64,000 nucleotides of DNA from an uncultured Alphaproteobacteria bacterium (GTDB lineage: Bacteria > Pseudomonadota > Alphaproteobacteria > Geminicoccales > Geminicoccaceae): positions 1 to 64,000 of the forward strand of contig CALBAK010000031.1 of assembly GCA_937926445.1 (NCBI GenBank). Reading direction: 5' to 3'. The notes under the pieces were generated by a model that saw nothing but the letters and a program-made list of their open reading frames with translations, made no database searches and was not told the origin of the DNA. The stretch's first letter is position 1. Every line of letters starts with the position of its first letter. A program made the translations under genes and the position numbers. Below are positions 1 through 8,988 of this stretch, in pieces.

Positions 1-1346
1 AGCAGCCGACGGGCGGTGCCGGGGCCGATGCCCGGCAGGAGCTGCAGCACCCGAAGCCCCGCCACCCGGTCGGCCGGGTTCTCGGCGAGCTTGAGGACCG
101 CGAGCACGTCCTTGACGTGCGCGGCTTCGAGGAACTTCAGGCCACCGTATTTCACGAAGGGGACGTTGCGGCGGACGAGCTCGACCTCGAGCGCTGCCGA
201 ATGGTGCGCGGTTCGGAACAGCACCGCCTGGTCGGAAAGCCGGAGCCCCTGCTCGCGGGCTTCGAGGACGCTTCGCACCACGTAGTCGACCTGGGCCTGG
301 CCGTCCTCGAGATGGACGAGCCTCGGCTTCTGCCCACTGTGGCGGTCGGACCAGAGGCGCTTCTCGAAGCCCTCGCGGGCGAGGCCCATGACGGCATTGG
401 CGGCATCCAGGATCGGCTGGACGGAGCGGTAGTTCTGCTCGAGGCGGAGGATCGCCGCAGGCGTGGCGAAGGCCTTCGGGAAGTCCAGGATGTTGCGGAC
501 GGTGGCGGCGCGGAAGCCGTAGATCGCCTGGGCATCGTCGCCGACCACGGTGACGCCGCGGCCGTCCGGCACCAGCGCCTTCAAGATGGCGCCCTGGAGC
601 GGGTTGGTGTCCTGGTACTCGTCGACCAGGACGTGGTCGAAGAGGCCACGGATCTCGCGGGCGAGGCCCGGCTCGCGCAGGGCCCGCTCGAGGGCGAGGA
701 GGAGATCGTCGTAGTCGAGCACGCCCTGGCGGGCCTTGGCGCGGGCATAGGCGCGGAAGAGGGCCTTGAGCTCCGCGCGCCATTCCGCGCACCAGGGGAA
801 GCGGCGGGCGAGTACCGCCTCGAGGCCCTCGGCCGCGTTGACGGCGAGGCTGTAGATGGCGAGGCAGGTGTCTTTTCTCGGGAAACGCCGGTCGATCCGA
901 GCGAGTCCCTCCTCTTCGCGCACGAGGTCCAAAAGATCGGCGGCATCGGCGCGGTCGAGCAGCGTGAAGCCGGGCTCGAGGCCGATCCGCTCGGCATGGA
1001 GGCGCAGCAGACGGGCGGCGACGGCGTGGAAGGTCCCGGCCCAGCGGAGGCCTTCGCCGATCCCGGAGCGCGGGCCCAGGACCTCGAGGCAGAGCCGCTC
1101 GACCCGGCGCGTCATCTCCTCGGCCGCCCGGCGGGTGAAGGTGAGGAGGAGGATGCGGCGCGGGTCGGCGCCGTGGACCAGAAGGTGCGCCACGCGATGG
1201 GCGAGGGTGCGGGTCTTGCCGGTCCCGGCGCCGGCCAGGACCAGGAGCGGCGGGCTGGGCCGCGGCGGGCTGCCCTCGACGCCGAAGGTGACGGCCTCGC
1301 GCTGGGCCGGGTTCAGCCCCCGAAGGTGCGGCGGATCGGCGCTCAC
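1..1346 (-). CDS. UvrD/PcrA-type ATP-dependent DNA helicase, N-terminal part
   Basis: Superfamily 1A helicase; family members unwind DNA 3'-to-5' in repair. About 448 residues are visible and the gene runs out of the window at its C-terminal side. The Q-motif region LNPAQREAV lies near residue 11, Walker A AGAGTGKT at about 38-45, motif Ia LLLTFTRRAA, motif II LVDEYQDTN, motif III VVGDDAQAIYGFR and motif IV QNYRS. The start is GTG at 1346: an in-frame TAA sits four codons upstream and AAGGGGAAGG precedes the GTG as a ribosome binding site. The missing part should hold motifs V and VI. It could be uvrD, pcrA or a lineage-specific paralogue, so no symbol is given. Confidence 0.93.
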   Translation of the reverse strand, partial: MSADPPHLRGLNPAQREAVTFGVEGSPPRPSPPLLVLAGAGTGKTRTLAHRVAHLLVHGADPRRILLLTFTRRAAEEMTRRVERLCLEVLGPRSGIGEGLRWAGTFHAVAARLLRLHAERIGLEPGFTLLDRADAADLLDLVREEEGLARIDRRFPRKDTCLAIYSLAVNAAEGLEAVLARRFPWCAEWRAELKALFRAYARAKARQGVLDYDDLLLALERALREPGLAREIRGLFDHVLVDEYQDTNPLQGAILKALVPDGRGVTVVGDDAQAIYGFRAATVRNILDFPKAFATPAAILRLEQNYRSVQPILDAANAVMGLAREGFEKRLWSDRHSGQKPRLVHLEDGQAQVDYVVRSVLEAREQGLRLSDQAVLFRTAHHSAALEVELVRRNVPFVKYGGLKFLEAAHVKDVLAVLKLAENPADRVAGLRVLQLLPGIGPGTARRL

Positions 1347-1498
1347 GCCTTCCCCTTAGCGGCACCCCGAGGGCTGCGGAAGGCGCGCAGCCGACCCCCG
1401 GGAGCCGGCGTTGCCAGCGCCCGCCCGGCACACCTCGATAACGTCGTCATCGCTCGCCGGGGAGGCGCTCCGCTGGGCGAGGTGCCGAGCGAGGCCAG

Positions 1499-2290
1499 GT
1501 CGCGTTCTCTCGCGCCCTGGGCTACCTGTTCCCGATCGAGGTGCTGACGGCCGAGGAGGCCCGCTTCTACCGCGGTGCGCTCGAGGGCCACGAGGCCCGG
1601 TTCGGCGGCGAGCTGCCGAGGAGCTCCGCCACAAGCCGCACCTCACGGATGCGTTGGGCCGACGAGCTGATCCACCACCCGAGGATCCTCGACGCCGTCC
1701 AGCACGTGAACGGTCCCGACATCCTCTGCTGGGAATCGGTGATCTTCGCCGAGGGGCCGAAGACCGCGGACTACATCGCCTGGCACCAGGACATCACCTA
1801 TTGGGGATCGGGCTCGGACGATGTGGTGACCGCCCGGGTGGCGCTCTCGCCCTCGACCGTCGAATCGGGCCGCATGCGGGTGGTGCCCGGAACCCGCACC
1901 CGCGAGGTGGTGCCGCACCGCGACACCTATGCCGAGCAGAACCTCCTCTCGCACGGCCAGGAGATCGTGGTCGAGGTCGGCGAGGAGCAGGGGGCCGACA
2001 CCGTGCTGATGCCGGGCCAGATGTCGCTGCACCACGTCGAGATCTTTCACGGCAGCTTCAAGAACCGCTCGGACGATCGGCGGATCGGCTTCGCGATCCG
2101 CTACATCCCGCCCCATGTCCGCCAGGTGGTGGGGGCGGCCGACAGTACCATGGCCGTGCGCGGCCGCGACCCGTTCGGCTATTTCGAGCTCGAGCGGCGG
2201 CCCTCGGCCGATCTCGACCCCGACCAGCTCGCCCATCACGCGCGGCTCAGGGCGCAGCGGATGGCGATCCCGATGCGGCCGGTTCAGGCG
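1499..2290 (+). pseudogene. Phytanoyl-CoA dioxygenase (PhyH)-like protein, frame-disrupted
   Basis: The readable protein matches Fe(II)/2-oxoglutarate dioxygenases of the PhyH family. It has ALGYLFPIEVLTAEEARFYR at the N-terminus, WHQDITYWG (first His and Asp iron ligands) near the middle, and HHVEIFHGSFKNRS with RRIGFAIRYIP (distal His and 2OG-binding Arg) later. Three defects are visible. No start codon exists in frame before the conserved N-terminal block. At about 1618-1652 the good reading moves to another frame (EELRHKPHL) for roughly 30 bases and then returns (MRWADELIHHP). No stop codon follows the domain in any forward frame until 2682. Limits are therefore approximate. It may be a decayed gene or a gene with sequence indels. 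Confidence 0.7.
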
Positions 2291-2675
2291 AGGCGTGGCC
2301 GCGGCCGGCGCCGGTTCACTCGGAATCGTCGCTCGGTCGGGGCCCGAGCCCGCGGGAAAAGAACGCGGCGGCTATTCGGCTCCGACGGCGCCGACGTCCC
2401 GATCGGCGCGATGGAGCGGGAGCTGCTCGAGGCCCGGGCCCACCGTCCCGGGCGGGTGCTCTCGCGCGGCCGGCTCGCTCGCCTCGCGCACGCTCGCGCG
2501 CCGGGCCCCGCCGACCGACCGATCGAGCTGCGGATCACCCGGCTCGGGTGCGAGCTCGAGGCGGGTCCCGCGAGCCCGAGGACGATCGGGACGCTGTGCG
2601 GCCGGGGTTGTCTCGACGAGCCGGATGCGGGCGGACCCGGGGCGCGCCGGCCGGGGCGAGCCTTCGGTTCGCGGC
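2291..2675 (+). other. Gap between the PhyH remnant and tamB, no convincing gene
   Basis: All three forward frames stay open here, but the translations are Arg/Pro/Gly-rich with no recognisable motif. The minus frames look like read-through of tamB shadows. The stretch may contain the lost C-terminus of the PhyH-like gene. No repeat, RNA gene or terminator with a T-tract was seen. Confidence 0.5.
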
Positions 2676-5600
2676 TCAGTAGTCGTAGCGCCATTCGAGG
2701 CCGAAGCCGGTCTGGCTCGTCTCGCGCACCTCGGTGGTGCCGCGGACGTTGTTGCCGAGGTCGATCTCGACCCTGGCTCGGCCGCTCTCCGGCGTGACCC
2801 CGCGCTGCACCTCGACGAAGACGCGCTCGCTCACATATTTGCCCGCCCGCAGCGCAGCCCCGGAATCGGCGTCGCCGCCGACATCCAGCGTGTCGAGGCC
2901 GGCCGCCCGACGCAACGGAGTCAAGGCGTCGATCCCACCGCCCTGGAGGGTGGCGATCGAATTGGCGAGGATCGCGCCCTGGAGCGGCGTGATGCGGGCC
3001 ATCTCGCGGCCGAAGAGGACGCGCGCCAGGATCTCTTCGCGCGGCAGCGGCGGCTCGCTCTCGAGCACGACCTCGAAGCCCGGGGCCCGCCCGCGCAGGC
3101 CGACCCGGGCGGTGATCTCGGCTTTGCGGGCCGTGCCCAGCACGTCGAGCCGCGGCAGGGGCGGCCGGGCGCCGTCGAATTCGATCACCCCCTGCTCGAG
3201 CCGAAAGCGGCTGCCCAGGAGGTCGAGATGGCCGCGCCGCAGCTCGATCCGGCCCACGATGTCGGGCTCGGCGAGCGTACCCCGGGCGCGGACCCGACCC
3301 TCCCATTCCGATTCGAGGCCGCGGCCGCGGACGAAAAGGCGCTGGTCGGCGTCGAGCCGGACGTCGAGGCGGATCGGCAGGGGCGGGCCGGCGGCCGGCT
3401 CGGGAGTGCCCCGGGCTCTCTCGCCCACCTCCTCGACCGGGATCGTGGCCGGCACGGCGGGCGGGGGATCGGGCAATCGGATCTCGGCGCGGTCGAGCTC
3501 GAGCCGCGCCCGGAGGTCGATGCCGGAACCGTCGCCGCGGGCTTCGGCGGTGCCGGAGAGCGTGGCGGTGCCGAGCTCGGCCGCGAGCGCCCGGAAGGAA
3601 TCGAGCTCGAGCTTCAGCGCGAAGCCGCCGCTCGCGAGGTCCGCGCTGCCCGTCCCGGTGAGGCGTCCGTCCCGGCGGTCGCGTGCCGAGAGCCGCTCGA
3701 GGACGAGGTGCTGCCCGTCGGCCGTGACGACCGCGTCGATCGCACGCAGCCGGAGCCCGCTCGCGGCATCCCGCACTTCGCCACCCACGAGCTCGCTCCG
3801 GCCCAGGAGCCGGGGTCGGCCAGGCCGCCCGGAGAGCGCCAGATCGAGTGCGAGCGGGCCCGAGAGGGTCTGGCCGTCGAGCGGCAGAAGGGCGGCGAGC
3901 CGGGCGAGCTCGAGCCGGCCGCGCAGGCTGCCCGAAAGCGGCCCCTCGGCCGGGGCCTCGATCCGGCCGGCCTCGAGGTCGAGCAGGACGGGCAGGCGGA
4001 GCTCGAGGCGCAGGGGCTCGGGGCCCAGCCCCGTACCGCGGGCCTCGAGCCGGAGCTCACGGCCGGCCAGAAGGCTCGCCGTGGCGCCCAGCTCGGCAGC
4101 GCCGGCAGCGCCGCCGGCGAGGCCTTCGAGGGCGAGCTCGAGCCGGCCTTCGGGGGCGCGCGCAAGCCCGCCGAGGCGCAGCGTGGCGTTCGCCGTGCCG
4201 GGCAGCTCGGGCAGACCGAAGGCTGCGAGGGTGGCGAGCGGCAGCCGCTCGAGCGAGGCCTCGGCGCGGATCGTAGGTCCACCGATGCCGGCGCGGATGC
4301 GGGCGGTGGCGCGGCCGATCTCGAGGTCGAGCGTGCCGAGGTCGAGCACGCCCTTCTCGAGGGTGATCCGGGCCGGCTGGCGCAGCCGGATCGCCTGCCC
4401 GGCGAGCGTGCCGGAGAGCCGGACGAGCTCGAGCCGGCGCGGCTCGGCCAGGGCGGCGAATCGGCCCTGGGCGTCGAGCGCCAGGGGTTTGCCCGCTTGC
4501 TCGCCCCGGGCAGCGAGCTCGAAGGGCAGCTCGGCGAGCGGCCCGTCGAGCCGGAGCTCGGCCGTCTCGAGCGCGAGGTCGGGGATCGCGAGGCCTTGCA
4601 GGGCGGCCGCGCCGCGCAGGCTCCCGCGACCCAGGAGGTCGCGGCCGTAAAGGTCGGCCCGCAGGCCGGCGAGGCTGCCGAAGGGGCCGGACAGGCGGCT
4701 CGCCGCGAGCTTCGCCTCGAGATCCTGGCGGCCGCCTTCGGAGCCGGCGCGCAGCTCGAGCTCGACCGCCCCCGCGAGCTCCTGCAGCGTCAACGGTGCG
4801 AGGCGCGCGAGATCGGCGATCCGGCCCGTGAGCCGGCCGCTCGCGAGCCCGCGCTCGAGGTCGGCCGTGGCCTTGCCGTCGAGGGCGAGGCCGAGCCCGT
4901 CGAGCCGGAACGTGTCGAGCTCGAGCCTCGGGCCGCTGCGCCGGCCGGCCCCGGTAAGCGTCAGGCTCTCGCCCGCGAGCCGGGCCGTGGCGTCGAGCCG
5001 GAAAGCCTCGCCCGTGGGCGCCAGCGCGGCATCGCCCGAGAGTTCGAGCGCATCGAGCCGGCGTGGGCCGAAGGCCGGCCGGTCGAGGGCGGCACGGAGC
5101 ACTAGACGCGGCCGGGCGAGGGTCCCCGAGGGCTCGAGCTCGAGCCGGCCGCTGCCGGCGAGCGGTGCGCCCGCGAGACCGGAGAAGGGGGCGAGGTCGG
5201 GCAGCTCGAGGCCGAACGCGCCGTCGAGGGTGTCCGCGGACAGATCGATGTCCGCCCGGCCGGAGAGGCGGGCGGCGGTGCCGCGCAGATCGAGCCCGTC
5301 GAGGACGAGGCGCCGGCGGTCTCGGAAGGCGAGGTTGGCGACACCGTTCGCCCGCTCGCCGAGCAGTTCGCCCAGGCCGGGCGGCAGGCCCGCGAGCCCG
5401 TCGGCGCCGAGCGTGATCTTGGCCTCGATCGAATCGGGGCCGGCGAGCTTCAGGTCGGTGCCGAGCAGGAAGCGGCCGCCGGGTAGGGCCACGGCCTCGC
5501 CCAGGATCGGAGCGAGGCCGCGCAGGTCGGCGCTGCGCGCCTCGAACCGCAGCTCGCCCGTGAGTGTCCGCGGATCGAGGGCGCCCGCGGTGCGCGTCTC

Positions 5601-6995
5601 GATCCCGGCCAGGGTGAGGTCGAGACCGGCGATCCGAAGGGGCGCGCCGGGCGCATGCACGGCTTCCCCCTCGATCCGCACGAGCCGCTCCTCCCCGAGC
5701 GGCCGGCCGTCGAGGGTGGCACCTTCCGCACGGCCTTCGAGGTAGAGGAGAAGCGCCCCGGGCTCGGTCTCCAGGGGGCGGCCGGTGAGCGCGAGGCGGA
5801 GCGCGTCGGTCGCGAAGCCGGCGGCGCGCAGCTCCTCGCCCTCGAAGGTGAGGCTCGCATCGGGCGTGTCGAGGGCACCCGAGATCTCGGCCGAGAGCCG
5901 CAGGCGGCCGGCGAGCGGGGTGCCGGCGAGGCCCTCGAGCCGGGCGAGATCGGCGGCCTCGGCCGAGAGCCGGCCTTCGAGGGTGCGGCCGGCGAGGTCG
6001 AGGGTGCCCGCACCCTCGGCCGAGAGCGCCGGGGTGGAGAGGCGCAGTCGCTCGAGCCGCAGCCGCTCGGGCCCCTCCGGCCGCAGGGTCACGGCGAGCT
6101 GCGGCCGCTCGCCGAGGACGGCGAGGACACTCGGCGGCGCCGCCTCGGGCTCGAGCCGGCCCGCGAGCTCGAGTTCGACCGCGGGCAGCCCCTCGAGGTC
6201 GAGGGCGAGCGTTCCGTCGAGCGCGCCGATCCGCTCGAGGCTCGCGGCGAGGCTCGCCCGCCAGCGGGCGAGCGGGCCCTCGCCCCGGAGCAGCACTTTG
6301 GCCTCGCCGGCCCGGGGGAGGCCCGTGGCGGCGGCGACGAGCCCGCCCCGCTCGCTCCCCTCGAGGCGCAGCGCGAGTGCGCGGCTCGCGAGATCGAGGC
6401 CGGCCTCGAGCGAGGCCTCGGCGGTCGGCTCGTCGGTGCGACGCAGGGCGAGCCTCGCCGAAGCACCCCGGCCGTCGGGCGCCACGGCCGCGCGACCTTC
6501 GACCGCGAGGACGGCGGCGCGACCCACGATCGGGGCGCCGAGCTCGACCCGCGGCAGCGCGAGCCGCTCGAGGGCCACGGGCGGCAGGCTCTCGGGCAGG
6601 GCCGGCAGCTCGGGCAGACCGGCTGCGGCCGGCTCCGACTCCGGCTCGGCCGGCGGCAGCCGGTGGACCGCCACCCGCTGGGCCGAGGCCTCGCGCAGCT
6701 CGACCCGGCCGGCCAGGAGTGCCCCCGGGGCGAGGTCGATGCGGGCGTCGTCGACCTCGAGCCAGACCCCCTCGGCATCGGCGAGGCGCAGCCGCTCGAG
6801 GCGAACGGCGAAGGGGAGGAGGCCCGAGAGGCCGCGCACCTCGGCTCCTCCGGTCTCGCCCGCGAGCGTGCGCTCGAGCATGGTCTCGAGCCGCGACTTG
6901 GCGAAGCCAGTCTGCACGAAGCCGAAGGCGGCCGCGAGCAGCGTCAGGAGCGCGAGCCCCAGGAAGGCGGCGAAGCGGGCGAGACGGACGGGCAT
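2676..6995 (-). CDS. tamB: TamB, inner-membrane-anchored TAM subunit
   Basis: 1439-residue AsmA/DUF490-type protein. Residues 1-30 form an N-terminal membrane anchor (MPVRLARFAAFLGLALLTLL). A very long region of repeated beta-strands rich in GxLxL, ELRLDG and similar turns follows, as expected for the lipid-conducting groove of TamB/YhdP-like proteins. The C-terminal TamB domain ends VEIDLGNNVRGTTEV...GFGLEWRYDY with a terminal aromatic, as in proteins that meet an outer-membrane barrel. Family knowledge: TamB spans the periplasm, pairs with TamA and helps outer-membrane protein insertion and phospholipid transport. It lies 109 bases downstream of tamA on the same strand, behind the MscS gene. 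Confidence 0.93.
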   Translation of the reverse strand: MPVRLARFAAFLGLALLTLLAAAFGFVQTGFAKSRLETMLERTLAGETGGAEVRGLSGLLPFAVRLERLRLADAEGVWLEVDDARIDLAPGALLAGRVELREASAQRVAVHRLPPAEPESEPAAAGLPELPALPESLPPVALERLALPRVELGAPIVGRAAVLAVEGRAAVAPDGRGASARLALRRTDEPTAEASLEAGLDLASRALALRLEGSERGGLVAAATGLPRAGEAKVLLRGEGPLARWRASLAASLERIGALDGTLALDLEGLPAVELELAGRLEPEAAPPSVLAVLGERPQLAVTLRPEGPERLRLERLRLSTPALSAEGAGTLDLAGRTLEGRLSAEAADLARLEGLAGTPLAGRLRLSAEISGALDTPDASLTFEGEELRAAGFATDALRLALTGRPLETEPGALLLYLEGRAEGATLDGRPLGEERLVRIEGEAVHAPGAPLRIAGLDLTLAGIETRTAGALDPRTLTGELRFEARSADLRGLAPILGEAVALPGGRFLLGTDLKLAGPDSIEAKITLGADGLAGLPPGLGELLGERANGVANLAFRDRRRLVLDGLDLRGTAARLSGRADIDLSADTLDGAFGLELPDLAPFSGLAGAPLAGSGRLELEPSGTLARPRLVLRAALDRPAFGPRRLDALELSGDAALAPTGEAFRLDATARLAGESLTLTGAGRRSGPRLELDTFRLDGLGLALDGKATADLERGLASGRLTGRIADLARLAPLTLQELAGAVELELRAGSEGGRQDLEAKLAASRLSGPFGSLAGLRADLYGRDLLGRGSLRGAAALQGLAIPDLALETAELRLDGPLAELPFELAARGEQAGKPLALDAQGRFAALAEPRRLELVRLSGTLAGQAIRLRQPARITLEKGVLDLGTLDLEIGRATARIRAGIGGPTIRAEASLERLPLATLAAFGLPELPGTANATLRLGGLARAPEGRLELALEGLAGGAAGAAELGATASLLAGRELRLEARGTGLGPEPLRLELRLPVLLDLEAGRIEAPAEGPLSGSLRGRLELARLAALLPLDGQTLSGPLALDLALSGRPGRPRLLGRSELVGGEVRDAASGLRLRAIDAVVTADGQHLVLERLSARDRRDGRLTGTGSADLASGGFALKLELDSFRALAAELGTATLSGTAEARGDGSGIDLRARLELDRAEIRLPDPPPAVPATIPVEEVGERARGTPEPAAGPPLPIRLDVRLDADQRLFVRGRGLESEWEGRVRARGTLAEPDIVGRIELRRGHLDLLGSRFRLEQGVIEFDGARPPLPRLDVLGTARKAEITARVGLRGRAPGFEVVLESEPPLPREEILARVLFGREMARITPLQGAILANSIATLQGGGIDALTPLRRAAGLDTLDVGGDADSGAALRAGKYVSERVFVEVQRGVTPESGRARVEIDLGNNVRGTTEVRETSQTGFGLEWRYDY

Positions 6996-7104
6996 CGGGC
7001 GTGGTCCGAGCGAGAGGCGGTGTTTCCTTGTACCCCGGCCGGGCGGGCGGGGCGAGCCCGGGGCGGCCGGAGCAGTGCGCCGATCGCGGGGCGCGCCGTG
7101 AGTT

Positions 7105-8988
7105 TCAAAAGGCCTGGCCGAGGCTCAGATAGAGCTGGAACGGGTCGTCGACCTCGGGCTTCTTGTCGAGCGGCACGCCGATGTCGAGCCGGAGCGGGCC
7201 CACGGGCGTGGCGTAGCGCAGGCCGAGCCCGGCTCCGAAGCGAAGGCCCGCCGAGGGCTCGGGTAGCGAGCCCGGATAGGCGTTGCCGGCGTCGAGGAAG
7301 CCCACGACGCCGATCGTCTCGGTGATCGACCAGCGCAGCTCGGTCGAGAGCTCGAGGACCGAGCGGCCGCCCACGGGATCGCCGCGCCGGTCGATCGGCC
7401 CCGCTTTCTGGAAGGGAATGCCGCGGATCGAGCCACCGCCGCCCGCATACCAGCGCTCGTCGGCCGGCACCGAATCGCGCGCCGCTCCGGTGATGGTGCC
7501 GACCGCCGTTCGGCCGGCGAGCACGAGCCGGGGGCGGTTGCGGACCGGCCAGTAGGCGCTCGCAACGATCCGGCCCTTGAGGAAGCGCGTGCCGAGGCCG
7601 AGCGTGTCCCAATAGGGGGCGAGCTCGACCGCGACCCGGCCGCCGCGGGTGGGGTCGAAGAGGTTGTCGGAGCGGTCGAGGGCGAGCCGGCCGGGCAGGG
7701 AGAGGAGAGCGAAGCGCTCGCGCTCGCCGCGGTCCTCGATGTCGGCGAAGCGGTAGGCGGCACCGAGCGAGCCGACGAGCCCCCGGGCGAGGCGCCGCTC
7801 GACCCCGCCCGAGACCTTGGCCGAGCGGGCGTCGTAGGCGTCGAGCCGCTCGGCCAGGAGCGTTGCGCCCAAGAGCAGGCTCTGGCCGCGGGCGGCGACC
7901 TCGGGCATCCGCAGCTGCGCCTCGGCGCTCTGCCGCACGGGCGAGAGATGGGCGTCGGTGCGCAGCCGGTCGCCCCGGCCCGTGACGTTGCGGTGCTCCC
8001 AGAAGGCGCGCAGGTTCGGCCCCTCGTCGGTGAGGTAGCCGACGCCACCGCCGATCGTCCGGTGCTTGCGCTGGACGAGCGCGAAGGTCACCGGGAGCTC
8101 GCGGTCGGCCGGCGGTGTCTCGGGCAGGACCAGACGGACGACGCTGAAGAGGCCGCTGTCGGCGAGTGCCGTTCGGCCGCGCTCGAGCTCCTCGATGTCG
8201 AAGCGGCCGCCCTCGCGGGCCGGGACCAGGCGGCGCAGATAGCGCTCGGCGATCCCCTCGGCCCCATCGAAGCGGATCGGCCCGTAGCGCAGGACGGGGC
8301 CGGGCCGGATCCGCAGCGTCACGTCCATGGTCTGCCGGTCGTGGTCGACCACGACCTCGCGCGGTGCGGCCTCGGCGAAGGCGTGGCCGACCCGCTGCGC
8401 GGCGCGCACGAGGGCCGTCTCGGCGTCGAGCACCTTCTGGGCGATCGCCGGCTCGTCCCGCTCGAGCCCGAGCCTGCCGGGCGGGGGCGGCGCGAAGCCT
8501 TCGGCCGGCCCCACGATCTCGATCACCCGTCGGTCGAACCGGTAGCGCGGGCCGGGATCGACCGTGAAGACTACGCGGGCTCGCGGTGCCGCCTCGATCA
8601 CGGCTCCCGGCTCGCCCTCGGCCGGCGGCGGAGCCGGGAGGGTCTCGACCGTCGCCGCGACCGAGCCCCGGTAGTAGCCGAGGCCGCGCAGCGCCGCCAC
8701 GAGCGCCGGCCGGTCGCGCTCGGCGCGGCGAGCGAGCTGGAGCTCGTCGACCGGCGGGCGGGAACGTTGCTGGACGGCGGTGGAGGCGGCTTCGAGGGCG
8801 GCGAGGAGCTCGGGGTCGAGCGTTCCTTCGAAACGGACCTCGTAGGCGAGGCGGCCGACCGGCTCCTCCTCCTCGACGAGCGCGGCGAGGTCGGGGCCCT
8901 CGCCGCGGCCGCAGGCGGCGAGCAGCGTCAGAAGGAAGAGGGCGAGGAGCCGGAGGATCCGGCTCGGCGGGCCTGCCCCTCTAGCCAC
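7105..8988 (-). CDS. tamA: TamA, BamA/Omp85-family outer-membrane protein
   Basis: 627 residues. POTRA-like segments occupy about residues 45-280 and a 16-strand barrel follows. The barrel carries the GGGGSIRGIPFQ (RG-F/Y type) motif of lid loop 6 and ends RLDIGVPLDKKPEVDDPFQLYLSLGQAF with a terminal Phe, the Omp85 signature. The N-terminus has LLTLLAAC with Cys26 in lipobox context, which is unusual for TamA. The start is GTG at 8988; its first 8 bases overlap the end of the MscS gene. TamA works with TamB, encoded just downstream. Confidence 0.92.
   Translation of the reverse strand: MARGAGPPSRILRLLALFLLTLLAACGRGEGPDLAALVEEEEPVGRLAYEVRFEGTLDPELLAALEAASTAVQQRSRPPVDELQLARRAERDRPALVAALRGLGYYRGSVAATVETLPAPPPAEGEPGAVIEAAPRARVVFTVDPGPRYRFDRRVIEIVGPAEGFAPPPPGRLGLERDEPAIAQKVLDAETALVRAAQRVGHAFAEAAPREVVVDHDRQTMDVTLRIRPGPVLRYGPIRFDGAEGIAERYLRRLVPAREGGRFDIEELERGRTALADSGLFSVVRLVLPETPPADRELPVTFALVQRKHRTIGGGVGYLTDEGPNLRAFWEHRNVTGRGDRLRTDAHLSPVRQSAEAQLRMPEVAARGQSLLLGATLLAERLDAYDARSAKVSGGVERRLARGLVGSLGAAYRFADIEDRGERERFALLSLPGRLALDRSDNLFDPTRGGRVAVELAPYWDTLGLGTRFLKGRIVASAYWPVRNRPRLVLAGRTAVGTITGAARDSVPADERWYAGGGGSIRGIPFQKAGPIDRRGDPVGGRSVLELSTELRWSITETIGVVGFLDAGNAYPGSLPEPSAGLRFGAGLGLRYATPVGPLRLDIGVPLDKKPEVDDPFQLYLSLGQAF

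Noticed and set aside
117-1547. A 476-codon plus-strand open frame over the helicase
   Set aside because: The minus strand carries all SF1 helicase motifs; the plus translation is an Ala/Gly/Glu-rich shadow.
2115-5105. A 996-codon open frame on the plus strand across tamB
   Set aside because: It is the shadow of tamB: Glu/Gly/Arg-rich, no domain, and generated by the GC-biased codon use of the real gene.
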